Assembly (NCBI RefSeq): GCF_003752405.1
Contig: NZ_RKHK01000001.1
Location: 1,116,001 to 1,180,000 of the forward strand
Origin: Bogoriella caseilytica
GTDB taxonomy: Bacteria > Actinomycetota > Actinomycetes > Actinomycetales > Actinomycetaceae
Length of the DNA: 64,000 nt
Direction: 5' to 3'
Below the pieces are notes generated by a model that ran no database searches, had not been told where the DNA came from, and saw nothing but the letters and a program-made list of their open reading frames with translations. This document shows, in pieces, positions 8,208 through 15,328 of this stretch. Made by a program: the position numbers and the translations under genes. Every line of letters starts with the position of its first letter. Position 1 is the stretch's first letter.

Positions 8208-8990
8208 ATGGGGACCTCCGGAAGCAGCCTGATCATGGTGATAGTGCTGCCTTTCCTCGTGCTCGGCGCCGGAGTGCTGGGTCTGGCGGTCTTCATGGGC
8301 CTTCGCGCCACCCGCGGGTTCCGGGCGGAGTGGCGGCGTCACCGCCGGAACCGACGGGCGAGACCGCGCGCGTGGGCCGACCACCGGCAATGGACGTACA
8401 CCCCGGAAGTCCCCCACCCCCCTCTTACCTCCGCACTTGCCATCTCGTATCCGCGCGGTGCGAAGCGGTATACCGAGGTCATCGAGGGCGCGGTGCGCGG
8501 GGTGCCCGCCGCTTCATGGATCCAGACCGAATGGCGCAGTGATACCCCACACCGCGGCGAGTTCTCCCGCCAACGTGTGGCGGCGCTCCACGTGCCGTGG
8601 AGCGTGCCTAGGATCTCGCTCACGCCCTCGGTCGACGAACTCAGTCACTCCGTGAACTCCAGCGTCAACGCCGCGACGCGCGTCGTCCTCGAGGGGGACC
8701 GCTTCAACCGTGCCTGGTTCGTCAGTTCGGACGATCCACGCACGGCCTCAACAGTGCTGCACCCGCGCACGATGGAAAGGCTCCTGCTCCCCGACGCTCT
8801 CCCGGCAGCCGGCGCGCAGCTCAGCCACGAGAAGACACACGTGAGGTTCATCGGGCGGCATCTTTACGCGTGGCGTCCCTATCGCACCGACGTCAACAAC
8901 CTCGACGAACTCTTCCGCCTCCTGGGCGACCTCTACGACCTCACGCCCGACCACGTCCGGCAGGACCGGGGGCCAGACGACAGGCCGTAG
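8208..8990 (+). CDS. Hypothetical single-pass membrane protein, tandem paralog 1
   Basis: A 260-aa protein with one N-terminal membrane helix (about residues 8-31), a very basic juxtamembrane segment (RAEWRRHRRNRRARPRAWAD) and a soluble domain of about 200 residues. It shares the order GFRAEWRR, AW[AG].HR.W.Y, G.VRG.PAASW, FN.AW.V...DPR.A..VL.PR.MERLL, and a C-terminal LVAWR...TDV..LD.LF..LGD with the genes at 9051-9830 and 11944-12717. I do not recognise a named family; similar GW.Y proteins of unknown function are widespread in actinobacteria. Orientation places the soluble domain in the cytoplasm by the positive-inside rule. Confidence 0.8.
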   Translation: MGTSGSSLIMVIVLPFLVLGAGVLGLAVFMGLRATRGFRAEWRRHRRNRRARPRAWADHRQWTYTPEVPHPPLTSALAISYPRGAKRYTEVIEGAVRGVPAASWIQTEWRSDTPHRGEFSRQRVAALHVPWSVPRISLTPSVDELSHSVNSSVNAATRVVLEGDRFNRAWFVSSDDPRTASTVLHPRTMERLLLPDALPAAGAQLSHEKTHVRFIGRHLYAWRPYRTDVNNLDELFRLLGDLYDLTPDHVRQDRGPDDRP

Positions 8991-9038
8991 GTTCGTCCTG
9001 GCGGGGGTGTCCTCACCACCCTTCGAGCCACCTGGCGT

Positions 9039-9044
9039 GACAAT
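9039..9044 (+). promoter_or_regulatory. -10 box GACAAT, leaderless start
   Basis: GACAAT, six bases, then ATG 9051; same geometry as the paralog at 8208. No Shine-Dalgarno sequence. Confidence 0.45.
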
Positions 9045-9050
9045 GGGCGC

Positions 9051-9830
9051 ATGGGGTCCTCAGCTGGCGATGTCCTGGTCATCGGACTCAGCGGGCTGTT
9101 CCTGGCCGCGGCCATTGGCATGGTGGTGCTCTTCCTGCTCAGTGGGCGCGCCGCGCTCCGCAAGCGACGGGCCACTGCCACGCGCCGGCGCCGCCATCGC
9201 GAGAGTGACGCCCGAGCGTGGGCGGCCGAGCGCGGGTGGCTCCATCACGAGGGTGATGATGAGCTGATCTCGGCTCTTCCCTTCGAGGCCCTGCATCGCG
9301 CGCTCTGGCGGCGCGCCAGGGACCTCGTCCGGGGCAGCTACCACGGCACCCAGGCGTCATCGTGGGTACTCGAATACAGCCATCGTGCCGAGAACGCCTC
9401 CATCAGCGTCACCCAGCATCGTCGCCTGGTGGCTCTCCAGCATGACCACACGCTCCCACGCGTTGACCTCCATCCCGTCCGTGGGCCAGAAAGCCTCGTG
9501 CGGGGTTTGCTGGCGCGCTCTCGGCGGGTCAAGCTGGGGATTCGCGAGTTCGACAGGCGGTGGTTGGTCCTGACCAAGGATCCGGACGGCGCCCAGGCCC
9601 TGCTCCATCCCGGCATGGTCGAGCGTCTCCTCCAGTCCGATCTCGCGGAGCGAGACTCGCTGGTACGCAACCCCACCGCAGAACCGATCTCCATCGCCTT
9701 CGCCGGCCAGCAGGTCCTGGCCTGGCAGGGCAGCCGCACCGACGTCGAACACCTCGACGAGGTGCTGGCGATCCTGCACGACGTCCACCAGCTGGTCCCC
9801 CGCCACCCGGGCAGACGGACGTCCCATTGA
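9051..9830 (+). CDS. Hypothetical single-pass membrane protein, tandem paralog 2
   Basis: A 259-aa paralog of the proteins at 8208-8990 and 11944-12717. Membrane helix at about residues 8-32, then a basic stretch (RKRRATATRRRRHRESDARAWAAERGW) and the shared soluble domain (GSYHGTQASSWVLEY, FDRRWLVLTKDPDGAQALLHPGMVERLLQ, VLAWQGSRTDVEHLDEVLAILHD). It is preceded only 60 bp after the first paralog by its own leaderless promoter, so the copies are separately transcribed. Function unknown. Confidence 0.8.
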   Translation: MGSSAGDVLVIGLSGLFLAAAIGMVVLFLLSGRAALRKRRATATRRRRHRESDARAWAAERGWLHHEGDDELISALPFEALHRALWRRARDLVRGSYHGTQASSWVLEYSHRAENASISVTQHRRLVALQHDHTLPRVDLHPVRGPESLVRGLLARSRRVKLGIREFDRRWLVLTKDPDGAQALLHPGMVERLLQSDLAERDSLVRNPTAEPISIAFAGQQVLAWQGSRTDVEHLDEVLAILHDVHQLVPRHPGRRTSH

Positions 9831-9897
9831 GCGAACCTCGTAGCGGCGAGCACCGCGAGGTCGCGCCCCCCCGACGGGGTCACCCACCACAGTCTGG

Positions 9898-11481
9898 CTA
9901 ATTGCCGTCCACCTCGTCGTAGCTTTCACTGACGGGGACGGCATTGAGCCGGAAGCGGGCCCAGGCTTCGATGTCCACCGCGTCCTGGCCGGTGCCGGCC
10001 CAGACCACCGTGACCAGACGTACCGCCCCGACGCCGTCGGGGTCAGGGACGCGCGACTCATCGCCCAGGAGGTTGCGTACCAGCTGGGTGCCGTCCTCAC
10101 CTTCCTCGCCCCGCACGGCATAGTCGATGGGCATGACCCAGTCGTCGTCGGTGCGCAGCGCCACCTGTGCCGCGCCGGACCCGAGGGCCAAGGTGTTGTA
10201 GTTGCGTCGGATCTGGGTGTGGCCTTCATCGCGCCCCTCGGACCGGTAGGTGTTCGGGAACCGAACCTCAGGATCTTCGTCGAGCTGCTCGATTCGCAGA
10301 GTTCCCACCAAGAAGTCGCCCCGCTCGACCACGGAATGCGCCGAGACCCGCCATCCGCCGAACTCCACGGCGTCGTATCCGTAGGCTTCAGGGAGCTCGA
10401 GTTCGTCCTCGTCGACCTCGCCGTCCTCTGCTGCGAGGATCCGCCGCCCCTCGAACAGGATCTCCACCCGGCGGTTCTGTGCCCGCCCGTCCGCGGAGGA
10501 GTTTGACGCTCGTGGCTCGGAGTCCCCTAGCCCTTCGGTGCTCACCTGATAACCCTCACCCAGGAGGCCCACCAGTTCGTCACCGACCGAGGTGGCCCGG
10601 AGTTCGGACAGCTCGTGGTTGTCCGCATACGCATCGGTCGGCACGTCATCCGTATGCCCGATGACGTGGATCTCCCCGCCCTCGGAGTATCCTTCGATCT
10701 CTGCAGCAGCACGCTCCAGGGCGCCACTGGCGTCAGATCCCAGCTCATGCTCATCGGGCCCGAAGAGCACATCGGATGTCAGGGTGACGGTGATCTGTTC
10801 GTCCTCTTCTTCGACCTCGGCGGAATCATCGCGACTGATCGTGCGCGCGCTCAAGGAGAAGACCGGCGCCGCCTCGTCCGGCAGGTCCAGCTCCTCCGCA
10901 GCCTCCTCGAAGAGCGATCCCGCCTCGACCACGGGCACCTCAGCGACATATCCGAGCGCTGGGATAAGGACATCCACACTCGACGACTCAGGCGCCGGAT
11001 GAATGGACACGCTCCGGGAGCCGTCGTCGGTCCTGGACAGCATCGCGAAGATGTTGTTGCCCTGGATCGCGGTCGGCAGCACCTTCCGCTCCTCAAGATC
11101 AATCAGGCGCAGCCCGCCCGCCTGGCCGGAGTATCCGACCCGGCCGCCAGCAAGCATGGAGTTCGACACGGGCTGGCCCGCGTCGTTCTCCTCGACGAAT
11201 CGGTAGTCCACGACCAAGGCGCTGAACTCGCCGTCAGTCTCGACCGCGTGCACGCCGATCTCGACCTGGTAGTCCTGCAGTTCCCGCACCAGGGTCACCG
11301 CGGCCTCAGGCTCCGGTTCGGGCTCCTCGGTGGGCTCCGGCGTCGCCTCCTGCTCGTCGGTGGGTTCCTCCGTCGGCGCCGGGCTGGGCTGGGGCGGCTC
11401 CGGGTCTGCACTACTCGTACAGCCAGCCGCCAGCACCACACTTGCAGCAGCGACAACGCCCCATCTCGGCAGTGTGCGCAT
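9898..11481 (-). CDS. OmpA-domain lipoprotein (paralog of 17871-19469)
   Basis: A 527-aa lipoprotein starting at ATG 11481 with a G-rich ribosome site (AAGGGGGGG). Lipobox LAAGC (Cys21) is followed by a Pro/Glu/Thr linker to about residue 60, an unassigned domain to about 230, an OmpA-type peptidoglycan-binding domain at about 231-346 (HVIGHTDDVPTDAYADNHELSELRA and SEPRASNSSADGRAQNRRVEI), and an unassigned C-terminal domain. The OmpA fold binds diaminopimelate-type peptidoglycan and anchors outer proteins to the wall; in a Gram-positive cell this gives a membrane-to-wall tether. It is a close full-length paralog of the gene at 17871, which sits inside the Tad region, so a pilus or wall-attachment role is possible but inferred. 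Confidence 0.85.
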   Translation of the reverse strand: MRTLPRWGVVAAASVVLAAGCTSSADPEPPQPSPAPTEEPTDEQEATPEPTEEPEPEPEAAVTLVRELQDYQVEIGVHAVETDGEFSALVVDYRFVEENDAGQPVSNSMLAGGRVGYSGQAGGLRLIDLEERKVLPTAIQGNNIFAMLSRTDDGSRSVSIHPAPESSSVDVLIPALGYVAEVPVVEAGSLFEEAAEELDLPDEAAPVFSLSARTISRDDSAEVEEEDEQITVTLTSDVLFGPDEHELGSDASGALERAAAEIEGYSEGGEIHVIGHTDDVPTDAYADNHELSELRATSVGDELVGLLGEGYQVSTEGLGDSEPRASNSSADGRAQNRRVEILFEGRRILAAEDGEVDEDELELPEAYGYDAVEFGGWRVSAHSVVERGDFLVGTLRIEQLDEDPEVRFPNTYRSEGRDEGHTQIRRNYNTLALGSGAAQVALRTDDDWVMPIDYAVRGEEGEDGTQLVRNLLGDESRVPDPDGVGAVRLVTVVWAGTGQDAVDIEAWARFRLNAVPVSESYDEVDGN

Positions 11482-11536
11482 CACAGCCCCCCTTCCCTCA
11501 GATGCAACGCAAGACCTCTGAAATGGACCACACACG

Positions 11537-11542
11537 AGCATA
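11537..11542 (-). promoter_or_regulatory. -10 box TATGCT of the lipoprotein cassette (copy 2)
   Basis: TATGCT 56 bases upstream of ATG 11481, inside the leader that is shared with the lipoprotein genes starting at 8068 and 19469. Confidence 0.5.
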
Positions 11543-11573
11543 GCGAGAGCCCACTATGGGTCCCTCACGCTGA

Positions 11574-11930
11574 TCAGTTGTCTTGGATATCAATGCTGGC
11601 GTCAATGATGCGGGCGACGTCCTCATCCAACTCGCTGCTGAGGCCCTGCGCGACGGTTCCCTTGTTGGCGCCGCCATGCACACCCAGGTGACGCCCTCGT
11701 GAGCGGCGCCGTCCGGGCCCTGCCAGGTGTCACGGTGGCGCAGGAAGGTCGCGCCCTCCGATTCACGCTCGGCATCCGCCTCGTGCTCCCGGGCGGGACG
11801 GTCATCGACGGCCACCGTCTGGACGTTTCAGAGCTACCGAAGGGTGCGATGTTGAGACTTCGAGTGAGGCCATCCATCGCACCGACCGCGCCAGCACCGC
11901 CCCGTCCTGTTCCCCGGGCCCCTCGGAACG
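11574..11930 (-). pseudogene. Frameshifted, N-truncated copy of the 209-aa lipoprotein at 12976-13605
   Basis: Three frames must be joined to read it. AMDGLTRSLNIAPFGSSE (around 11835-11880) matches AMDGPSRFLTLANMGAYEE; after a shift near 11836, NVQTVAVDDRPAREHEADAE...FLRHRDTWQGPDG...VTW matches RTVDLEDRPAWEREVDAE...FVRHRYVWEGPDG...VTW; after a second shift near 11680, GGANKGTVAQ then LSSELDEDVARIIDASI matches GGTSAAMIQY then VSSHLDEDVARTIDESI, ending in TGA at 11574. The signal peptide and first ~95 residues are missing, the break falling at the promoter of the divergent gene at 11944. Two shifts plus the lost 5' end make a sequencing error unlikely. Confidence 0.75.
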
Positions 11931-11931
11931 G

Positions 11932-11937
11932 CACAAT
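11932..11937 (+). promoter_or_regulatory. -10 box CACAAT, leaderless start
   Basis: CACAAT, six bases, then GTG 11944. The third paralog has the same -10 to start-codon distance as the first two. Confidence 0.45.
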
Positions 11938-11943
11938 GGCGAG

Positions 11944-12717
11944 GTGGAGTCCCTTGCACTGATCGCGGTCATCATCGGGGGACTGCTCGCCCTCGTGTTC
12001 GGGCTGGGACTGCTCGCGCTCTTGGTGGTGGGCATGCGATTCGCCACCCGGGACCTGCGCGCGCAGTGGCGCCGGGGCCGCCGCAACCGTGCAGCCGACC
12101 CGCGCGACTGGGCAGCCCACCGTGGGTGGCAATACACCGCAGACCAGGAGCATCCGCCACTCGGTGTCGACACTTTCCTTGGAGCGCACGGGAGATGGAA
12201 ACAGTACGCCGGGATCGTTCACGGGACGGTGCGCGCCTTTCCGGCGGCCTCGTGGATCCAAGCTGAAGGCCGCGGGAATACTCGGCAACCGGTCGAGGTC
12301 TACCGCCACCGGGTAGCCGCGCTGAAGCTACCTTATGAACTCCCGCGTGTGTCCCTGGTGCCTGCCGAGGATCCGATCAGCCGCTCGGTGGCGAACCGGC
12401 TGAACGCCGAAAGGCGGGTGGTGCTCGAGCACGCACACTTCAACGAGGTGTGGTTGGTGACGGCGGACGATCCCCGCAGCGCCTACTCCGTGCTCGACCC
12501 GCGCATGATGGAACGACTCCTCCAGCCCGACGTCGCCCCTCGCCCTTCACTACGAGATCCCGGGCGTGACCAGACCAGGATCCGCCTCATCGGCAACTAC
12601 CTGGTGGCTTGGCGCAGCCTGCGGACGGACGTTGATCACCTCGATGACCTTTTCACCGTGCTCGGCGACATGTCTGCGCTCATGCCTGATCACCTCTGGC
12701 AGCCCAGGGATCGCTAG
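11944..12717 (+). CDS. Hypothetical single-pass membrane protein, tandem paralog 3
   Basis: A 257-aa paralog of the proteins at 8208 and 9051, starting at GTG 11944. Membrane helix at about residues 3-32, basic segment RAQWRRGRRNRAADPRDWAA, then the common domain: HRGWQYT, GTVRAFPAASWIQ, FNEVWLVTADDPRSAYSVL, PRMMERLLQ, and LVAWRSLRTDVDHLDDLFTVLGD. It is closer to paralog 1 than to paralog 2 (both keep PAASWIQ and the WRRxRRNR motif). The start of this gene abuts the broken 5' end of the lipoprotein pseudogene. Function unknown. Confidence 0.8.
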   Translation: MESLALIAVIIGGLLALVFGLGLLALLVVGMRFATRDLRAQWRRGRRNRAADPRDWAAHRGWQYTADQEHPPLGVDTFLGAHGRWKQYAGIVHGTVRAFPAASWIQAEGRGNTRQPVEVYRHRVAALKLPYELPRVSLVPAEDPISRSVANRLNAERRVVLEHAHFNEVWLVTADDPRSAYSVLDPRMMERLLQPDVAPRPSLRDPGRDQTRIRLIGNYLVAWRSLRTDVDHLDDLFTVLGDMSALMPDHLWQPRDR

Positions 12718-12773
12718 CCGCTGGGCGCGTTGCGCTCCGCCCTTCCGCCCACCTGGCGCCGCAGGCCTATCCA

Positions 12774-12959
12774 TCACGGCTCGATCGAGTAGCCAATGCT
12801 CGCTCGCCCGTCGCGCACCGACGAAGCGATCGCGAGCACGGTGAACTCACCGTCGCTGCTTGTGGCCCGGCACCGGACCTCGTACCACGCCTCTGGCGGC
12901 ATGGGACCCGGGCAGTCAATGGAGGCTTCAATACCCTCCAACGAGTGCGCCGCGCCCAT
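12774..12959 (-). CDS. Small protein of 61 aa, possible DUF4333-like fragment
   Basis: Starts at ATG 12959 with GAGGT six bases upstream, 16 bp after the stop of the 209-aa lipoprotein, so it can be cotranscribed. The pattern of a first cysteine (IDCPGPMPPEAWYEVRC) then a second, SSDGEFTVLAIASSVRDG, recalls the C-terminal half of the DUF4333 cysteine-pair domain of actinobacterial lipoproteins. There is no signal peptide, so it is either a truncated remnant or a small cytosolic protein. Low certainty. Confidence 0.4.
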   Translation of the reverse strand: MGAAHSLEGIEASIDCPGPMPPEAWYEVRCRATSSDGEFTVLAIASSVRDGRASIGYSIEP

Positions 12960-12975
12960 ACGCTTACCTCAGCCT

Positions 12976-13605
12976 CTAGTCCGTGCCGACGACGATGGAC
13001 TCATCGATGGTCCGCGCCACGTCCTCATCGAGATGAGAGGACACATACTGGATCATCGCGGCGCTCGTTCCGCCGTCGTAAACGCCCCAGGTGACCGCGT
13101 TGTACTCCGTGCCGTCGGGCCCTTCCCAGACGTAGCGATGACGCACGAAACTGCGCTCGTCCGCGTTGCGCTCGGCGTCGACCTCCCGCTCCCACGCGGG
13201 CCGGTCTTCCAGGTCGACGGTGCGGAACTCCTCGTAGGCGCCCATGTTGGCCAGGGTGAGGAACCTGCTCGGGCCGTCCATTGCTGTGGTGGCGCCCTCG
13301 AGCTCGGGCGCGATCAGTACCTGGGTGGTGACGCCCTCGCCACCGGCCTCGCCGTCGCCGTCCTGGTAGATCAGCTCCCACATGCTGCTCTCAGGCGCCT
13401 CGACCTCGACGAGATCATCGGGAATATCCACCTGCACAATCCCCTCGGAGACGCTGTCATAGCCTTCGCGAGCAGCATCCTCCGCGTCGCCGGAACACGC
13501 CACCAGGGAGAGGGAGACGCCCAGAGCTGCCACCGAAGCAAGCGAAAGACGGCGCAGCACTCGTGAGGGGGTGCGCGCCGGGCGCGCAGAGTCTCGAATC
13601 GTCAT
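12976..13605 (-). CDS. Lipoprotein of unknown function, Tad-region paralog family
   Basis: A 209-aa predicted lipoprotein: basic N-terminus, hydrophobic core, lipobox SLVAC around Cys37, then a soluble domain of about 170 residues. The start ATG 13605 lies 12 bp after the giant prepilin gene and belongs to the same operon. The family hallmark is the C-terminal VSSHLDEDVARTIDESI, also seen in the lipoprotein at 30090-30656 (VSTSIDEDIAQAIEQSI) and in the pseudogene at 11574. The N-terminal half has E.PESSMWELIYQ, matching APADSIWRYIYQ in the paralog. Both intact copies are driven by promoters with the same 18-bp Tad-region element, so a pilus-linked role is likely, though the biochemical function is unknown. 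Confidence 0.8.
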   Translation of the reverse strand: MTIRDSARPARTPSRVLRRLSLASVAALGVSLSLVACSGDAEDAAREGYDSVSEGIVQVDIPDDLVEVEAPESSMWELIYQDGDGEAGGEGVTTQVLIAPELEGATTAMDGPSRFLTLANMGAYEEFRTVDLEDRPAWEREVDAERNADERSFVRHRYVWEGPDGTEYNAVTWGVYDGGTSAAMIQYVSSHLDEDVARTIDESIVVGTD

Positions 13606-13617
13606 GGTCAGATCGTC

Positions 13618-15300
13618 TCATCCGCCCGCGGAGAGGCAGTCCTCGTTGGTGACCTGGCTGCGCTGACCGGGGTTGTTCGGATCCTCACCGCCGAGGAACC
13701 ACGCATCAACCAGCTCGCCCGTGCTGGAGGTCGACGTGGTCTCCCGGCTGAAGTCGGCCAGGATCAGGTCCACGTTCGGGCCGGTGGTAGACGACTCGGA
13801 GGTGTTGGCGTAGATCGCCCCGTGCGCGGTGGCGTCTTCGAAGAGCATCTGCTGCACGGGATCGTCAGAGGCTCGACCTGGCCAGAAGAGTTCGGCGCCG
13901 TCCCCTGAAGCGAGAGCGCTGGCCAGCATGTCGGCACGCAACACGCCTGTGACTCCACCGAGCCACTCTTGGGCAACCTCCCGGTTGCCGTCGTTCACCT
14001 CGAGAGTGACGTCCGTCACCAGCGTGCTCGAGTCGAACTCTCCGTCGAGACGTGCTTGGAAGCCGGCGCTGTAGCTGGAGTCTTGCCAGCCGAAGCCATC
14101 CTCTCCATGGCCCAGCCCGCTGCCGCCGTCACTACTTCCGGGGATGTCGATGCCACCTATCAGGTTGGACGCGTCCAACGCGAAGACGCTGCCGCTCTCG
14201 TTGACGGTCTGGAGCCGCACCTCGGTGAGTTCACCGGTCGCATTGTCGTAGCTGATGTGCACCGCACCGGTGCTGGTGCTGAAGCTCCCGCCGGTCAATC
14301 CGAGCAGGTACCCCTCCCAGTCGCCGCCTGACTCGAAGGCCATGGACAGGGTGGTCTGGCCTGCCTTCTCCCCGGTCTCGTGGGTCTGGATGGTGATGCT
14401 GTCATCGATTCCGTAGGAGCCTTCGACGCTGCCGACGCCGAGACTGAAGGGCGCATTTTCACCCGGCTTGGCGCTCAAACCGAGGGAGCCGCTCACCTCG
14501 TTGGCGCTGTTACCTGTGTAGGACGTCGAGTCCGGGGCACGAGTGAGGTGAGACCAGCCGTCGTCGGGGGAGTCGTCGCACCAGAAGCAGAGGAAGTCAC
14601 CGGTCGCCCTGGCCGCACCCTTCGTGCCTTCCCAGACGCTGCCGATAAAGCCACGGTCCTCCACCTCGGCGTAGTGCTCTTCGAAGCTGGGCATGAAAGC
14701 GTCGAAGGCGGCCTGGTCTTCCAGGTTCCACGTTTGGACGACCTCAGCGCCCACCTGGCGGGCGAACTCCGCCTGGCCACCGATGTTGGTGCCACCGTTT
14801 TTCGACCTGTACGACAGGTCGACTCCGGCGGAGAGTTCACCGTTAATGCCCTCGGCGAGGTGAACCTGGTAACTGCCATCCGACATCTGCTCGACCGTGT
14901 AGGCCGCGTGGTCGCCCACCGATCCTCCGACGCGTGCCACGCGCCAAAGACGCACACCGGCACCGGTATCGGTCGCCCGGCTCTCGGTGGAGCTGGAGAA
15001 GCGACAAACGGGGGGTTCGTCGCGCGGGTCGGATTCGTTCTCGTGGGCGCTCTGATCCGAGCCAGAGCCACATCCCAGGGATGAATCGGAGATCTGCTCG
15101 ATCCGCTGGCAGATGCTGGTCGCGATGGAACTCCCCCAGGGAGTGGCCGCACCGATGACAACGACCAGAAGTGCCGCGGCAACGATGATGATGCCGAGGT
15201 GCTCGACGGCTGCGAATCCGCGCTCACCCCGCCGGGACGACACGTCGTCGGCTACGCCCACGTGTTCAGCGCCCGCTCGTTGCCTGGTCATCGTCTCCAC
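13618..15300 (-). CDS. Giant prepilin-like surface protein 2 (class III signal + ~500-aa exported domain)
   Basis: A 560-aa protein. The N-terminus carries a Flp-type prepilin site: RRGERG then FAAVE, with predicted cleavage after Gly28 and Glu at +5, followed by the hydrophobic helix LGIIIVAAALLVVVIGAA. The remaining ~500 residues have no recognised domain; they are Ser/Thr/Gly/Asp-rich and likely extracellular. Cysteines recur at matching places in the paralog at 15329-17035 (SICQR, PPVCR, CFWC at 238-241, and one near the C-terminus), suggesting disulfides. Core motifs are YTVEQMSDGSYQVHLAEGI, DDGWSHLTRAPDST and DPVQQMLFEDATAH. GTG 15300 is taken as start; ATG 15291 is an alternative. Ordinary Flp pilins are 50-80 aa, so this looks like a minor or tip pilin, or a pilus-exported adhesin. 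Confidence 0.8.
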   Translation of the reverse strand: METMTRQRAGAEHVGVADDVSSRRGERGFAAVEHLGIIIVAAALLVVVIGAATPWGSSIATSICQRIEQISDSSLGCGSGSDQSAHENESDPRDEPPVCRFSSSTESRATDTGAGVRLWRVARVGGSVGDHAAYTVEQMSDGSYQVHLAEGINGELSAGVDLSYRSKNGGTNIGGQAEFARQVGAEVVQTWNLEDQAAFDAFMPSFEEHYAEVEDRGFIGSVWEGTKGAARATGDFLCFWCDDSPDDGWSHLTRAPDSTSYTGNSANEVSGSLGLSAKPGENAPFSLGVGSVEGSYGIDDSITIQTHETGEKAGQTTLSMAFESGGDWEGYLLGLTGGSFSTSTGAVHISYDNATGELTEVRLQTVNESGSVFALDASNLIGGIDIPGSSDGGSGLGHGEDGFGWQDSSYSAGFQARLDGEFDSSTLVTDVTLEVNDGNREVAQEWLGGVTGVLRADMLASALASGDGAELFWPGRASDDPVQQMLFEDATAHGAIYANTSESSTTGPNVDLILADFSRETTSTSSTGELVDAWFLGGEDPNNPGQRSQVTNEDCLSAGG

Positions 15301-15328
15301 CTTTGACTCTCGGATTTCTCACATGATC

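Noticed and set aside
11623-12309. 228-codon gene opposite the paralog at 11944
   Set aside because: Only its last part (around 11835-11880) resembles a protein, and that is one piece of the frameshifted lipoprotein pseudogene.
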